Below are positions 48,201-54,376 of a stretch of 64,000 bases of DNA, one piece after another. Made by a program: the position numbers and the translations under genes. The notes below the pieces were generated by a model. The model was not told the DNA's origin, did no database searches, and saw only the letters and a program-made list of their open reading frames with translations. Within the stretch, counting starts at the first letter, position 1, and each line of letters starts with the position of its first letter. The DNA comes from Paguma larvata (taxonomy: Eukaryota; Chordata; Mammalia; Carnivora; Viverridae): contig CM057841.1 of NCBI GenBank assembly GCA_030068075.1, positions 50,757,030 through 50,821,029 of the forward strand. The letters are read 5' to 3'.

Positions 48201-48565
48201 AAATCCACATACCCAGCGGCACTCAAGAAAGACTATTGAGGGCCCACATGTGAACAGAATAAGAAAAAGTTTCCTTACATACATTTCTTGCGTCGTCCAC
48301 AAAAGTGCTGCTTTTGCAACCTTGGGTGGTGATGCTCCCTCTCTTGCCTCCAAGATGTGCGGGGAGTGTGAGGTGGGGGGTGACCAGAATAATGCCTGCT
48401 GGAGCCCAGGTAGCCATGGGAACCCTGGACCTTCTCCTCAGCTGTTCTTTTGTACAGTACGTGAGGATGGTGTCCTGCAGGTGCACTGTAGTTATGTTCC
48501 TGGGCCAGCAGCTGAGGTAACGGTGAGATGAGGAATTCGTTTTTTCGAGTCCTTATCAGACCTGA
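11170..48565 (-). CDS. ADAMTS18: ADAMTS18 middle portion, 13 exons (gene-level entry)
   Basis: ADAMTS18 is a secreted, zinc-dependent metalloprotease of the extracellular matrix (ADAMTS family). Seen here are 13 exons on the minus strand at 48565-48283, 45704-45511, 45247-45164, 43560-43401, 41792-41687, 39483-39346, 36900-36747, 28928-28833, 24644-24496, 17537-17365, 13204-13074, 12266-12143 and 11414-11170. They join without stop or frameshift into 679 codons. Domain order is prodomain end, RPRR furin site, catalytic domain with HESGHN..HD, disintegrin-like, TSP1-1, Cys-rich, spacer start. Identity as ADAMTS18 rather than its close paralogue ADAMTS16 is inferred from remembered spacer and Cys-rich residues (for example [17 protein letters not shown] and [15 protein letters not shown]). 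The 5' and 3' ends fall outside the window. No promoter is present. Confidence 0.95.
11415..12142 (-). other. ADAMTS18 intron, 728 bp
   Basis: A phase-1 intron between the Cys-rich-end and spacer exons. It contains no clear repeat. Several open frames across it (up to 126 codons on the plus strand at 11451-11831) show no protein-family pattern and are taken as chance. Confidence 0.85.
12143..12266 (-). CDS. ADAMTS18: ADAMTS18 exon, Cys-rich end and spacer start (likely exon 15)
   Basis: A 124-bp exon, acceptor GTCACAG, donor GTAAGA. It reads [35 protein letters not shown] and NQHKAN plus G of the next codon. CGVC-GDNS-C closes the Cys-rich module in nearly all ADAMTS proteins. NST is a candidate N-glycosylation site. 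[11 protein letters not shown] favours ADAMTS18 over ADAMTS16. Confidence 0.96.
12267..13073 (-). other. ADAMTS18 intron, 807 bp
   Basis: A phase-0 intron. It holds a diverged MIR trace at 12415-12555 and a short poly-C run near 12640. The rest is unique-looking. Confidence 0.85.
12415..12555 (+). repeat. MIR fragment
   Basis: MIR-like order: gggttcaaatcc, then cct..ctgcc, then catctggagaactggaataa. Confidence 0.5.
13074..13204 (-). CDS. ADAMTS18: ADAMTS18 exon, Cys-rich domain (likely exon 14)
   Basis: A 131-bp exon, acceptor TTCTAG, donor GTAAGA. It starts with AG completing Glu, then [40 protein letters not shown] and ICE, ending in phase 0. C-KLYC and KDGTPC and VCIDGICE are Cys-rich hallmarks. 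A 136-codon antisense reading frame at 12857-13267 overlaps it but has no family features. Confidence 0.96.
13503..13651. mobile_element. MER20-like hAT DNA-transposon relic
   Basis: Contains gttagcaaatatttcaggct, then ttccaatacaactttact and gccatagtttgctgatc, matching the remembered MER20 pattern. Non-autonomous and decayed. Confidence 0.6.
14191..14446 (-). repeat. Felid tRNA-Lys SINE with target-site duplication
   Basis: A reverse copy. The 9-bp repeat tagaaattt flanks it (14182-14190 and 14447-14455). Confidence 0.93.
14835..14925 (+). repeat. L2 3'-end fragment
   Basis: Diverged L2 end pattern (ctgcatctagcagaatggc, then cagtaaatgcctgttgag). Confidence 0.5.
15008..15219 (+). repeat. Felid tRNA-Lys SINE with expanded TC tract
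   Basis: Forward copy. Its TC region is a nearly pure (TC)18 microsatellite at 15135-15170, followed by an A-rich tail with AAAAC units. Confidence 0.92.
15640..15800. repeat. Ancient L2/MIR-class element
   Basis: Pattern cattcattctgaaagtta, gtgccaagtgctgttctcag, gggagatacaagcatg resembles the common old mammalian element. Family not settled. Confidence 0.4.
16888..16932. repeat. (TG)22 microsatellite
   Basis: 45 bp of uninterrupted TG repeat. Confidence 0.98.
17365..17537 (-). CDS. ADAMTS18: ADAMTS18 exon, end of TSP1-1 and start of Cys-rich (likely exon 13)
   Basis: A 173-bp exon. The acceptor has a strong pyrimidine tract ending TTTTTAG, and the donor is GTAATT. It completes Lys, then [40 protein letters not shown], and [17 protein letters not shown] with G of the next codon. 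[11 protein letters not shown] starts the Cys-rich domain across the family. The read-through past the donor leaves the family pattern at once, which fixes the border. Confidence 0.95.
19200..19424 (+). repeat. Felid tRNA-Lys SINE
   Basis: A full forward copy with A- and T-rich tail. Diverged flanking repeats gggaaggctgc and gggagggcagc. Confidence 0.92.
19520..19710 (+). repeat. MIR fragment next to an L1 tail
   Basis: Reads gcagatttgggtttaaat, then aacctgtaaaatgggggcag and taatggagataatg, a MIR core. It is cut at about 19710 by an L1 3' end. Confidence 0.6.
19711..20310 (+). mobile_element. LINE-1 3' end, interrupted by a SINE
   Basis: Sense L1 ORF2 end and 3' UTR: tggtagatgaatggataaag, then aataacatggatggagctag, atgatctcactcatatgtgg and a GGGAGGGTGGG run. 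A SINE occupies 20031-20260. The L1 resumes and ends in an AAAATAAA-rich tail. Confidence 0.8.
20031..20260 (+). repeat. Felid tRNA-Lys SINE nested in the L1 tail
   Basis: A full forward copy. The flanking repeats gaaatgggggatagg (20016-20030) and gaaatggagggtaggg (20261-20276) are a diverged target-site duplication of L1 sequence. Confidence 0.93.
20828..21030 (+). repeat. Diverged felid tRNA-Lys SINE
   Basis: A forward copy with many substitutions (ctggctggctcagttggttg head). A gatgggg repeat flanks it. Confidence 0.85.
21350..21500 (+). repeat. Possible MIR fragment
   Basis: Weak MIR-like order (gtgggctcttggtctgac, then actcatttgtcaaataactg). Confidence 0.4.
22519..22700. mobile_element. 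MER5-type hAT-Charlie relic
   Basis: Matches the MER5A pattern: tctagtccctggagacagtt, then tgacatctggtgggtagagg and actaaaatgtcaatagtacc. Non-autonomous, no coding capacity. Confidence 0.7.
22879..23092 (-). repeat. Felid tRNA-Lys SINE with perfect 17-bp target-site duplication
   Basis: A reverse full-length copy close to consensus. The repeat ctctagtttcattttct flanks it exactly (22862-22878 and 23093-23109), suggesting a recent insertion. Confidence 0.95.
23130..23365 (-). repeat. MIR element
   Basis: Reverse MIR with ggccacacagctggaaagca and tgctcttgaccttcctgcta, quite long and well preserved. Confidence 0.7.
23640..23800 (-). repeat. MIR element
   Basis: Reverse MIR with cacacagttaataagtggca, then gagccaggattggcagtctg. 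Confidence 0.65.
24496..24644 (-). CDS. ADAMTS18: ADAMTS18 exon, first thrombospondin type-1 repeat (likely exon 12)
   Basis: A 149-bp exon, acceptor TCACAG, donor GTAAGC. It begins [20 protein letters not shown], then [19 protein letters not shown] and ERHCNNP with AA of a split Lys. WxxWxxW is a C-mannosylation motif. CSRTCGG fits the O-fucosylation consensus C-x-x-S/T-C-x-x-G. Both are known modifications of TSP1 repeats that help secretion. Antisense frames across this exon are shadows. Confidence 0.95.
26370..26389. repeat. (CA)n run
   Basis: About ten AC units. A second shorter run lies near 26473. Confidence 0.9.
27201..27413 (+). repeat. Felid tRNA-Lys SINE
   Basis: A full forward copy with a short deletion in the tRNA-like part and an A/T-rich tail. 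Confidence 0.92.
27905..28015 (+). repeat. L2 3'-end fragment
   Basis: Pattern gactgagctcttgaagacag, then gattaattattgtgcaactg, a decayed L2 end. Confidence 0.5.
28833..28928 (-). CDS. ADAMTS18: ADAMTS18 exon, disintegrin-like module (likely exon 11)
   Basis: A 96-bp, 32-codon exon, phase 0 at both ends. Acceptor TTTCAG, donor GTAAAC (a weaker donor than the others). It encodes [19 protein letters not shown], then [13 protein letters not shown]. The C-x3-LWC and AAEGT-C patterns are typical of the ADAMTS disintegrin-like domain, which contributes to substrate binding and lacks an integrin-binding RGD here. It is flanked by a 7.8-kb intron on one side and a 4.2-kb intron on the other. Confidence 0.94.
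29255..29425 (+). repeat. MIR fragment
   Basis: Contains ggattcagatccttgccc, then gttttctcaactgtggagat and gtagggttgttctcaagg. Confidence 0.55.
29517..30028 (+). mobile_element. MaLR-type (MLT1/MST-like) solo LTR
   Basis: Non-coding LTR of an ancient mammalian retroelement. It shows agatgggcccaagataatca, then agccaaggaatgcagaaggc, ctccagaactgtaag, ttgttttaagtcataag and a ggaaactaata end. No internal coding region remains. Antisense to ADAMTS18. Confidence 0.75.
30035..30200 (-). repeat. MIR element
   Basis: Reverse MIR with aagtcacacagctggtcagt, then ctggactcaaactggcctga. Confidence 0.65.
32430..32720 (-). mobile_element. LINE-1 3' UTR fragment
   Basis: Antisense L1 3' UTR pattern: gttttaggtatacaacataa, then agatcactacaataagtctg. 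Confidence 0.65.
33494..33539. repeat. Interrupted (TG)n microsatellite
   Basis: TG repeat broken by two TGGG interruptions. Confidence 0.95.
33561..33755. mobile_element. Non-autonomous hAT-Charlie-type relic
   Basis: Pattern aattctcaacctgaagcaag, catcagaatcat, then gcatctaacaagttccagag is that of MER1/MER3-type elements. Exact family uncertain. Confidence 0.55.
34180..34389 (-). repeat. Felid tRNA-Lys SINE
   Basis: Reverse copy. The tRNA head complement has lost the CCACCCAGG segment. Confidence 0.88.
35530..36156 (-). repeat. Felid tRNA-Lys SINE split by an LTR-like insertion
   Basis: Two halves of one reverse SINE (35530-35575 and 36004-36156) become contiguous if 35576-36003 is removed. 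The SINE has its own 16-bp flanking repeats, ttccatgcttctcttt (35514-35529) and ttccacgcttgtcttt (36157-36172), differing at two bases. Confidence 0.88.
35576..35995 (+). mobile_element. LTR-like insertion (solo LTR, class unassigned)
   Basis: A 420-bp non-coding segment that starts TG and ends CA, flanked by the exact 8-bp repeat agtaagta (35568-35575 and 35996-36003). An AGTAAA element at 35879-35884 could act as a poly(A) signal. No inverted repeats beyond TG/CA, no A tail and no coding sequence were seen. The simplest reading is a solo retroviral LTR in plus orientation, antisense to ADAMTS18. The 8-bp duplication is odd for a retrovirus (4 to 6 bp expected) but is itself a doubled agta. 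Confidence 0.65.
36747..36900 (-). CDS. ADAMTS18: ADAMTS18 exon, catalytic end to disintegrin-like module (likely exon 10)
   Basis: A 154-bp exon. Two AG dinucleotides sit near its start. The upstream one (CATGGCAG) is chosen because only that keeps frame with the previous phase-2 donor, giving [12 protein letters not shown]. It continues [19 protein letters not shown] and ends LCSLGFVK in phase 0 before donor GTATGT. The [12 protein letters not shown] block opens the disintegrin-like module in this subfamily. Confidence 0.94.
37140..37275. repeat. Ancient L2/MIR-class element
   Basis: Pattern cattcaacaaatttttattg, ggtacctactgtgtggtgac is that of a common old mammalian repeat. Confidence 0.45.
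37280..37399. repeat. AT-rich (TATA)n repeat
   Basis: About 120 bp almost purely A and T in TATA and AATA units. Confidence 0.9.
37558..37769 (-). repeat. Felid tRNA-Lys SINE with target-site duplication
   Basis: A near-consensus reverse copy with a short deletion. The 11-bp repeat aaatcaatctt flanks it exactly (37547-37557 and 37770-37780). Confidence 0.94.
38895..39095 (+). repeat. MIR element
   Basis: Forward MIR: acctctctgggactcaattt, then cctcaactggagaatgagga and gagcacttatcacagtatta. Confidence 0.65.
39106..39255. repeat. CAC/CAT triplet-rich tract
   Basis: About 150 bp of CCA, CCG and CAT triplets ending in a pure (CAT) run. Gives spurious His- and Pro-rich or Thr-rich frames on the plus strand. 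Confidence 0.95.
39346..39483 (-). CDS. ADAMTS18: ADAMTS18 exon, third zinc ligand and Met-turn (likely exon 9)
   Basis: A 138-bp exon, acceptor GTTTTAG, donor GTAAGA. It completes Asn, then reads [12 protein letters not shown], with the third zinc histidine and following Asp, then [10 protein letters not shown] with the Met-turn methionine, and [19 protein letters not shown]. It ends with AG of a split Ser. All residues needed for a metzincin-type active site are present, so the enzyme is predicted to be active. A triplet-repeat tract lies about 90 nt into the downstream intron. Confidence 0.96.
39637..39952. mobile_element. MER2-like TcMar-Tigger relic
   Basis: Contains cctactaatagcatactgtt, gtatatgtattatatactat, then caatcaagtaagctagtgaa, the remembered MER2 interior. 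Ends are decayed. Confidence 0.65.
40500..40708 (-). repeat. Felid tRNA-Lys SINE
   Basis: A reverse copy with GA run and tRNA head complement. Imperfect flanking repeats around tgcttttatttt. Confidence 0.92.
41342..41564 (-). repeat. Felid tRNA-Lys SINE
   Basis: A full reverse copy lying 122 bp from a catalytic exon, with diverged tggtcc..attc flanks. Confidence 0.93.
41687..41792 (-). CDS. ADAMTS18: ADAMTS18 exon, zinc-binding helix (likely exon 8)
   Basis: A 106-bp exon. Acceptor CATTAG, donor GTAAGT (full consensus). It encodes [19 protein letters not shown], then [14 protein letters not shown] and two bases of Asn. HESGH supplies the first two zinc-binding histidines and the catalytic glutamate. 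The third histidine is in the next exon (FGMIHD), so the HExxHxxGxxHD motif is split by a phase-2 intron. Confidence 0.96.
41793..43400 (-). other. ADAMTS18 intron, 1.6 kb
   Basis: A phase-1 intron with one SINE (42255-42466) and a short ATC/ACC triplet run (42829-42862). The rest is unlabelled. Confidence 0.85.
42255..42466 (-). repeat. Felid tRNA-Lys SINE
   Basis: A full reverse copy with the tattttctt repeat on both sides. Confidence 0.93.
43401..43560 (-). CDS. ADAMTS18: ADAMTS18 exon, catalytic domain (likely exon 7)
   Basis: A 160-bp exon with 53 codons plus one base. Acceptor CCCATAG, donor GTATGG. It starts [20 protein letters not shown] and runs through [15 protein letters not shown] to EPCDTL, with the G of the next codon. 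The SFCQWQ and HDHA(I)LLTG(F)DIC blocks are ADAMTS catalytic-domain signatures with structural cysteines. Phase 1 at the 3' end matches the GG at the start of the next exon. Confidence 0.95.
43561..45163 (-). other. ADAMTS18 intron, 1.6 kb
   Basis: A phase-0 intron with a poly-A run near 43717, an AT-rich stretch at 44875-44970 and an L2 3' end at 45020-45140. The rest is unlabelled. Confidence 0.85.
45020..45140 (+). repeat. L2 3' end
   Basis: Reads tttgaggacaggggcagcc, then gcacatagtaggtactcagt and cctgaatggcagaatgaatt, the standard L2 end. It stops 24 bp from an exon. Confidence 0.65.
45164..45247 (-). CDS. ADAMTS18: ADAMTS18 exon, catalytic domain (likely exon 6)
   Basis: A short 84-bp, 28-codon exon with phase 0 at both ends, from [16 protein letters not shown] to LILLEQEP. 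The acceptor is CCAACAG and the donor is GTACGT. The sequence is a conserved catalytic-domain helix and strand. Only a 263-bp intron separates it from the preceding exon. Because it is symmetric (0,0), skipping would keep frame but remove 28 catalytic-domain residues. Confidence 0.93.
45248..45510 (-). other. ADAMTS18 intron, 263 bp
   Basis: The shortest intron in the window, phase 0, with no repeat recognised. Confidence 0.9.
45511..45704 (-). CDS. ADAMTS18: ADAMTS18 exon, furin site and start of catalytic domain (likely exon 5)
   Basis: A 194-bp exon, acceptor TTATAG, donor GTAAGG. It completes the split Tyr codon, then reads [17 protein letters not shown] and the basic cluster RPRR followed by [12 protein letters not shown] fits the furin consensus R-X-K/R-R, so cleavage here would release the mature enzyme. 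The catalytic domain then starts with [16 protein letters not shown], the usual family strand. NVT is a possible N-glycosylation site. The exon ends MNM in phase 0. Confidence 0.95.
46471..46655 (+). repeat. Felid tRNA-Lys SINE
   Basis: A forward copy with a short TC region and A-rich tail. Related gaaatgtaatact and gaaatttaatact flanks. Confidence 0.9.
46780..46905 (+). repeat. MIR fragment
   Basis: Contains ctgagtctcagtttcctcat, then caatgacaagaacataataa. Confidence 0.6.
47891..48088 (+). repeat. Felid tRNA-Lys SINE with target-site duplication
   Basis: Forward copy. The repeat atctttcctagtg (47878-47890) recurs at 48089-48101 with one mismatch. Confidence 0.93.
48283..48565 (-). CDS. ADAMTS18: ADAMTS18 exon, C-terminal prodomain (likely exon 4)
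   Basis: First visible exon in transcription order, 283 bp. It starts in phase 0 after a pyrimidine-rich acceptor ending TTTTCAG and stops one base into a codon before donor GTATGT. It encodes [20 protein letters not shown] at its N-end, a His-, Arg- and Lys-rich middle, and ends in HFCGRRKK. The lone Cys near the end is where the family places its cysteine-switch-like residue. The last base (T) joins AT of the next exon to make Tyr. An in-frame read-through past the donor gives Cys-Met-stop, so the splice call is firm. The prodomain keeps the protease latent and helps folding. Confidence 0.93.
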
Positions 48566-48639
48566 CTGAAAACCAAACACACAGAAAACATTAATGATTC
48601 CATGTGTCTCTTTTTTTACGTGGTGATTTTCAATAACTG

Positions 48640-48790
48640 TTTATTGGCTACTTCCTGTGTGTGGGCACTGTCCTAAGTAACTGACACTATCATCTATTTT
48701 ATATGTACCATTAGCAGTTACCATGTTATTACCCCCATTTTAGGGACGACAAAACTGAGGCTAAGGTAGGTAAGTAGGAAATCCAGCACT
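48640..48790 (-). repeat. MIR element
   Basis: Reverse MIR: ttacccccattttagggacg, then acaaaactgaggctaagg. Confidence 0.6.
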
Positions 48791-48849
48791 GGCATTATAG
48801 GGAAGGAAAAATAACTTTCTGCTATCTTTCTAGGCTCTTAGGTCAGACC

Positions 48850-49575
48850 CCACTGATGAGGGGGCAGAAGGCAAGCTGAAGGCAAAACAAAAGCTAACAA
48901 CCCCCTCGCCCCGCCCCAGGTGGGATATGTGTGATATTCCTCAGACATACCCAGCTGTCCAAAAATAAAGGAAAAAGAAAACAAATGGTTACCTGATAGA
49001 GATCACAGTCATGCAAGACATGAATCTCCATCAGTTTACAAATATCTTAGTAAATTATAAGAAAAGACAACTGTATCAATAGCCTCATCTCTAGAAATCT
49101 ACAGATTCAGTTTCCTGGAGCCCTTAATATCACCCTCCCCTCCGGAGTGATGTGGGGGAACAAAGGAAAGAGGGAAATGGCAGGCAAAAATAATTTCTTT
49201 ATAACCTCAAGTCCATTAACAAATACTTGAGGCAAATACAGAGTAAAACATTTCTCCAGAAACCCCCGACTGTCATAATATTAATGCCTTACTAGAGGAA
49301 AAACAACCTCAGCCTGACAAAAGCTGAGCCTCCAGTATCTTATTAATCTTTTTTAACATATGAATATCCCTTTAGGAACTTCCTGTGACTTTATCTCCCC
49401 CAACTCCTTCGTATATAACCAGTCACTCTTCACAAGCCCAGTGCAGTTCTTTCTGCCCACGGTCCTGTCCCTGTGCTTTCATAAAATGACCTTTTTTTGC
49501 ACCAAATGCTTAAGAATTGTTTCTTGGCCATTGGTTCCAGACCCCACCACCACTCCAAAACCCCATCATCATTGT
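48850..49575 (+). mobile_element. Probable ERV1-type LTR relic
   Basis: Non-coding. The end resembles class I LTRs: gtatataaccagtcactctt, then ataaaatgacctttttttgc and ttgtttcttggccattggtt. Start and duplication are not resolved. No viral gene is readable beside it. Confidence 0.5.
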
Positions 49576-50486
49576 AATAAAAGATGAACAGGAGAAAAAC
49601 ACACAGACATTTAATAACATGTCTACCTTCCGCATATATGGGCCAAAAGGGCCCAAGACACCACTTTATTTATATAAATACTCTCTCTAGCTAAAGATAC
49701 GAGAAAATGTTGAGGGGGTGATGGCGGAGGGGGAAGCGCAGTCATGCAAAGTTACCAGAAGCTCAGAAATAAAAAAGATACAGTTGTTATGCACATTTAA
49801 GCCTTGGCCTTCTCCATGACAAGTTGCTAGAGGCCTGGTCACCCAAACCAATGTTCCTGGTGTGTACAGGGAGACATCCCACAAATGCAATGTAAGTATC
49901 TCTTACAAAATGGCAACTTACTCACCTTACAGAGTGCTTCTTCTGTCTGCTGTTTCTTAAAAACGATCAGCTTAAAATAACCCCTATGCCCAAGAGGCAC
50001 AGCCTGGGGCACCGGGAGCTCTCCACTCGCAGAGGCAGTGCCCTCAGCTACTATTCCAGACTCTTCGCTGCTAATCTTGACATTTGTGACTGAGGGCCCA
50101 GCCACGGGACATCCCAGAGCCTCTGCACCTATGACCTAGGGGACACTGTGGCAAACACTAGGTGGAGGGGGCAGTTTGTGAGGAGCGCAGACCTCAAGGG
50201 ACCCACAGCATGGGGAGGAAAAACAAAGGACACTCCATCCTAGATTCACAACCGCTAAAGAACCGGCTGACGTGGGTGTCGGAGGAGGGAGAGTGGTTAC
50301 ATCGGTTCCATGGAGGGGCCTGGGGTTGCATTATCGAGAGACAAATCTGCTAAAATGGAGAGGAAAGGGTCAATAAGGGTTTCAACCACCTTCAATCAAT
50401 TAGGAAATCTGTACTTTCTGATTGATTAAATTCTCCTTTCCAGCTTATCTCTTTACTCAGGCAAAAGACGCAGAGGGTAAAGCATC

Positions 50487-50845
50487 CTGTGGGGACCGAA
50501 ACTCCCTCCTCAGGCAAGAGGGACTGCCCTGAGCCTGCGAGCCTGCATGACTCACCATGAGACAATGATCGATTTGACCTTCGCTGCCCACCTGCAGGTA
50601 GCCAGTGACCTTTGCCCCACATTTTCCTTGTATAAACCTGGAAGTATTTCAGCACTTTGGAGACAGTCTTTGAGACACTAGTCTGCTGTCTTCCTGGAGT
50701 TAGCCTCATTGAAATAAATCCCTTTCTTATTTCCCCACAACTCATCTCTCTGCCTTTGGATTTTGTCACTGGTGAGTGCCTGGACTTGGTCAGTTTGGGA
50801 CCCCTGGAGTGAGCTGCCCGTCCACATCTACGTCCTGGCTACAAC
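50487..50845 (+). mobile_element. Possible LTR relic
   Basis: Starts TGTGGGGACCG, with a TATA-like cttgtataaacctgg, a poly(A)-type gaaataaatccctttc and an end near ctacaaca followed by ggggactc. Borders are tentative and no coding sequence is attached. Confidence 0.45.
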
Positions 50846-51073
50846 AGGGGACTCAATGAAGTCCAACACAACCACAATTTTGCTTTAAAAGTCAATGGCA
50901 CAAAGTGTGTATCTTTGTACCAGATACTTTAGCATAACACATCCTTGGCCTTCCCTTCCACGCCTCCACCTTCTCTTTCCCTGCATCTGGTTCAGAAGTT
51001 CCTGGACGCCCTGGCATAGCAACTATGGTCTGTAGCTCCAGCCTGCCCAGGAGCTTGTTAGAGATGCCAACCC

Positions 51074-51282
51074 AGGAGGCGCCTGGGTGGCTCAGCTGGT
51101 AAGGCATCTGATGCTTGATTTGGGCTCAGGTCATGATCTCACAGTTTGTCAGATCAAGCTCCACAGCAGGCTCTGCATTGACAGCGCCATACCTGGTTAG
51201 GATTCTCTCCATCTCTCTTTCTCTCTCAGTCCCTTGCCTGCATGCTCTCTCTCTCTCGAAATAAATAAATAAACTTAAAAAA
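51074..51282 (+). repeat. Felid tRNA-Lys SINE
   Basis: A forward copy with diverged middle and aaataaataaataaact tail. Confidence 0.9.
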
Positions 51283-52016
51283 CAGTGTGGAGAGGTGGCA
51301 TCAGACGGCCTGTGCCCAGCCTAATGTCGGCCCTATGTTAGGGCACAGCTTCTCGTTTCTAAAAGAAGTCCCAGAACCTGTGGTTTGGTCCTGATTTCCC
51401 TCCCCCTTCAGAAGTGTGCTGCCTTCTGAAAGACTGTCCTATTGACTGTAATAGCACTGTGGTATTATCTAGAACCAGGACACAGACAGATCCTTTCCTT
51501 GGCTCAGTCAACTCACACTGAGCACCGAATTAGCAGTCATGTTCTAGGCGTTGGTATAAAGAACGGAGGCACAAAGAAATCAGTAGAACAGCTCACATTC
51601 ATATGTTCACGGAGATCAAGGGAGAAGAGAAATCAATTGCCAAGAGAAGTAAAACCCCACAATCCAGGAATCTTGTCCATCACCATCTTCAGGCTGGATC
51701 CTGGAGTAGCCTGCCCCTTCCCCACTCAGTTCAGGGTCATGCTGATAGGTTCTTCCATCCCTCATTTGGATACTGTCTGTTTAGTCTCCCAAAGCCACCT
51801 GCTTCCTCTCCAACACGGTCCCCTTGCATCAGCAAGAGTTCTTGTCCAATGTCATCAACCATTCCATGCCCTCAGGTATTGATCTCAAATCCCAATCTCT
51901 TTTCTGGATCCAGAGGCCTTGCATACCCTGTTCGAGGTGGAGCAGGACAGACTCACCTTTCTAAACACGGCATTTATTTCACTTCTTGAGGCTACTACCT
52001 TCTTTTACTTGAAGGG

Positions 52017-52469
52017 GAACAGAATTTGCCACCCCAAAATATGCCTCTTGGGCACAAGGGTTATCTTGAGTTGGTTATTTTTAACAATCAGCCCACATAG
52101 GAGAAGCTCTGAAAGCCTAGAAGAACTTATCCTTCCTTAAGAGACATTTGCATTTATAAAGGAAACCAGGACTGGAAACTCTTCTCAATGGAGAAGGTGT
52201 GGACTTAAATCTGCATAACAACCATACCTTTCCTCACTGCATAACTCCCCCCCCCCCATCTTTTATCCCTAGTGGGAGGTATTTAAGGTGTTATCTTGGA
52301 CCCTTCTGAGGAGTTAGCTAAGTTTTCCTGGGTCTTCCCCATGTATGCAGGAGGTATACATGTAATCAAACATCTCTATTTTCTCCTCTTACTCGGGCTT
52401 TGATTACAGGAAGGGTTTGAGCCAGGAACCTAGTAGGGTAGAGGGAAGATGAGTTTTCCTCCCCCCCAC
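52017..52469 (+). mobile_element. ERVL-type (MLT2-like) LTR relic
   Basis: Starts with aatttgccaccccaaaatat and gcctcttgggc, and ends with gagccaggaacctagtaggg and agagggaagatgagttttcc. This is the remembered order of ERVL LTRs. Non-coding. A poly-C run (about 52247-52258) lies inside. Confidence 0.65.
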
Positions 52470-54376
52470 ACTCTTGCACACACTTTTTCTTTGACCTATC
52501 ATCTCTTGCTCCCATAGACCTGCTGGTGCTCATGGCTTACCTCCTCTTCCCCTCCAAGAAACTACACTCACAGCCCTGTGCCTCATCTACTTCCAAATTC
52601 TCTGAGGCCACCATTTCTTTGCTTGTGTCTACCTTCAATGATGGAAACAAACAAAATGCCACCTTTTCCCCACTGCTGTGGACTAGAATTTTCAGGGACA
52701 GACTGAGACGGCAGGGGCCATATGGGCATCCCTGCTCTAAGTCACACGTTGTCAGTCCATCAACACTTGTTTATTAGTTGATAAATGTTTGTGGAGTAAG
52801 TGAATGCAAGGATCTCAGACCGGGGACCAGGCCAAGGACAAGCCAGCAGCTCCCCCCTCCTGCGGCCAAGGACACCGGAGGCGGAAAGTGACACAGTGAA
52901 ATACATCAAGACCAGGCACTGTTTCTGAAGTCTTGCTGGGAAGCCAGGAGCTAGTCAATAACTGCAAAGCTTTATTTAAACCTCAGGATTAGCCTGTGAG
53001 GAAATCTCAGCTGGAAGCAAAGGCAGAATTGGGTCCCTCTGAGGTAGACCTTGGCATCCCAGGGCCCCATGTCTTCCGTGCACATGAAGACAAAAGCCAC
53101 CATTTACGGTGCCCAGTAGACAGTTAAGGGGGGTGGTGGGGAAGGAGTGATTTATCCACGAAAGCCCTCCTGCCTTACTAACTTCCTAACTTGGTTAAAC
53201 TAATATCAAAGGCTTAAGCCACTTAAGTGCCTTAACTGGACTAACCGGTTTGGAAGCCTTTTCTCTGTTCTCCCCATTTCCTGAGCACCTTAGGCAACTC
53301 AAATGCACAGTGAAAACTTCTGTATGGAGAAAGCATTTAAAAAAAAAGTAAAAAGGAAGGATTGTCATCCTTTATCTGGACAAACACACTGGGCCCACAT
53401 AGTCCTCTTATTTTTTCAGTTCCGAGTAACAAGGACGAAAATCTAGATTCATCTTTCAAAACGAAACTAGCATTTCACAGCGCTGGATATTAAGGAAGAA
53501 ACATTCTTTTGGGGGTTTGGTTTGATGGCAAACACTGGAGTCTGACCCAATAAATACATTTTAGAGTTTAAAAATACAAACCCAGTGCCTCCAAAAGGAG
53601 CCATCTGTGTATGTGTGGGATGAAGGAAGCATCTTGACTTACTGAACACATGGACCGTTCTGGTTCCAACAGTGATGAGCAAGATGGACTCATGTGGCTT
53701 CCGGTTAATTGGAGGGGGCAGGGATTAAACGAGATCACAAATAGGTGTGAAATATTCCTTTGTGCCAAGCATGAAGGAAAAAACAAGGTTCTATGAGGGA
53801 AAATAAGGACAAGGAGAAAGGGTGAGGACCAGGGGGAGGTCAGAGGAGGCTTTCCTGAGGATAACCATTTTCATGAGACCAGAGCCCTTTCCTGGCTCCT
53901 GCAGGGAAGTCTAGATGGAGCTGAGAAGGAAGAAGTGGTGAGGGGGACAGGAGGGAGTCAAGATCCAGTGAGCTACCAGAAGGATGGAGCTCGAGGACGT
54001 GCTTAGGCTTCCCCTAAGCTAGGGAACAATGGAAAGGCCTCAAGTCCATGGCGAGGTGGGTATGTTAACACTGAGAGCTGCCCCCAGCTACACACCCAAG
54101 GCACTCCTCTCCCTCAGAAGCCAGAGGAAGCCAGAGACAAAGAACCAGTGGTGCCCCCTTCTGGACTGAATACTGTTCCCACATGTAGTGTCCATCTTTT
54201 CCAGTTTCAAAGACCCAGAAACCCTATCACATCACTTAGCTGCTAAGTTCAAAAATTCACTGGATACAGACCAAGAACCAATATCCTACACAGGTCATAG
54301 TTTACCGCTTTATACTTTTAAAAAGGAGATACTATAAAAAGATAATATACTTTGTTAGCAGTTGCTTCCTATTTCA

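Larger units (their letters stand above)
45705..48282 (-). other. ADAMTS18 intron, 2.6 kb
   Basis: A phase-1 intron with SINEs (46471-46655, 47891-48088) and a MIR (46780-46905). 46990-47870 shows no recognised repeat. Confidence 0.85.

Noticed and set aside
49839..50105. 88-codon minus-strand frame as a possible earlier ADAMTS18 exon
   Set aside because: It does not match the prodomain pattern expected before SGLIRTRK, and no phase-0 donor lies at its end.
51442..51882. 146-codon plus-strand frame, overlapped by a 128-codon one
   Set aside because: No recognised protein pattern and two overlapping frames of similar length. Consistent with chance in GC-balanced intron.
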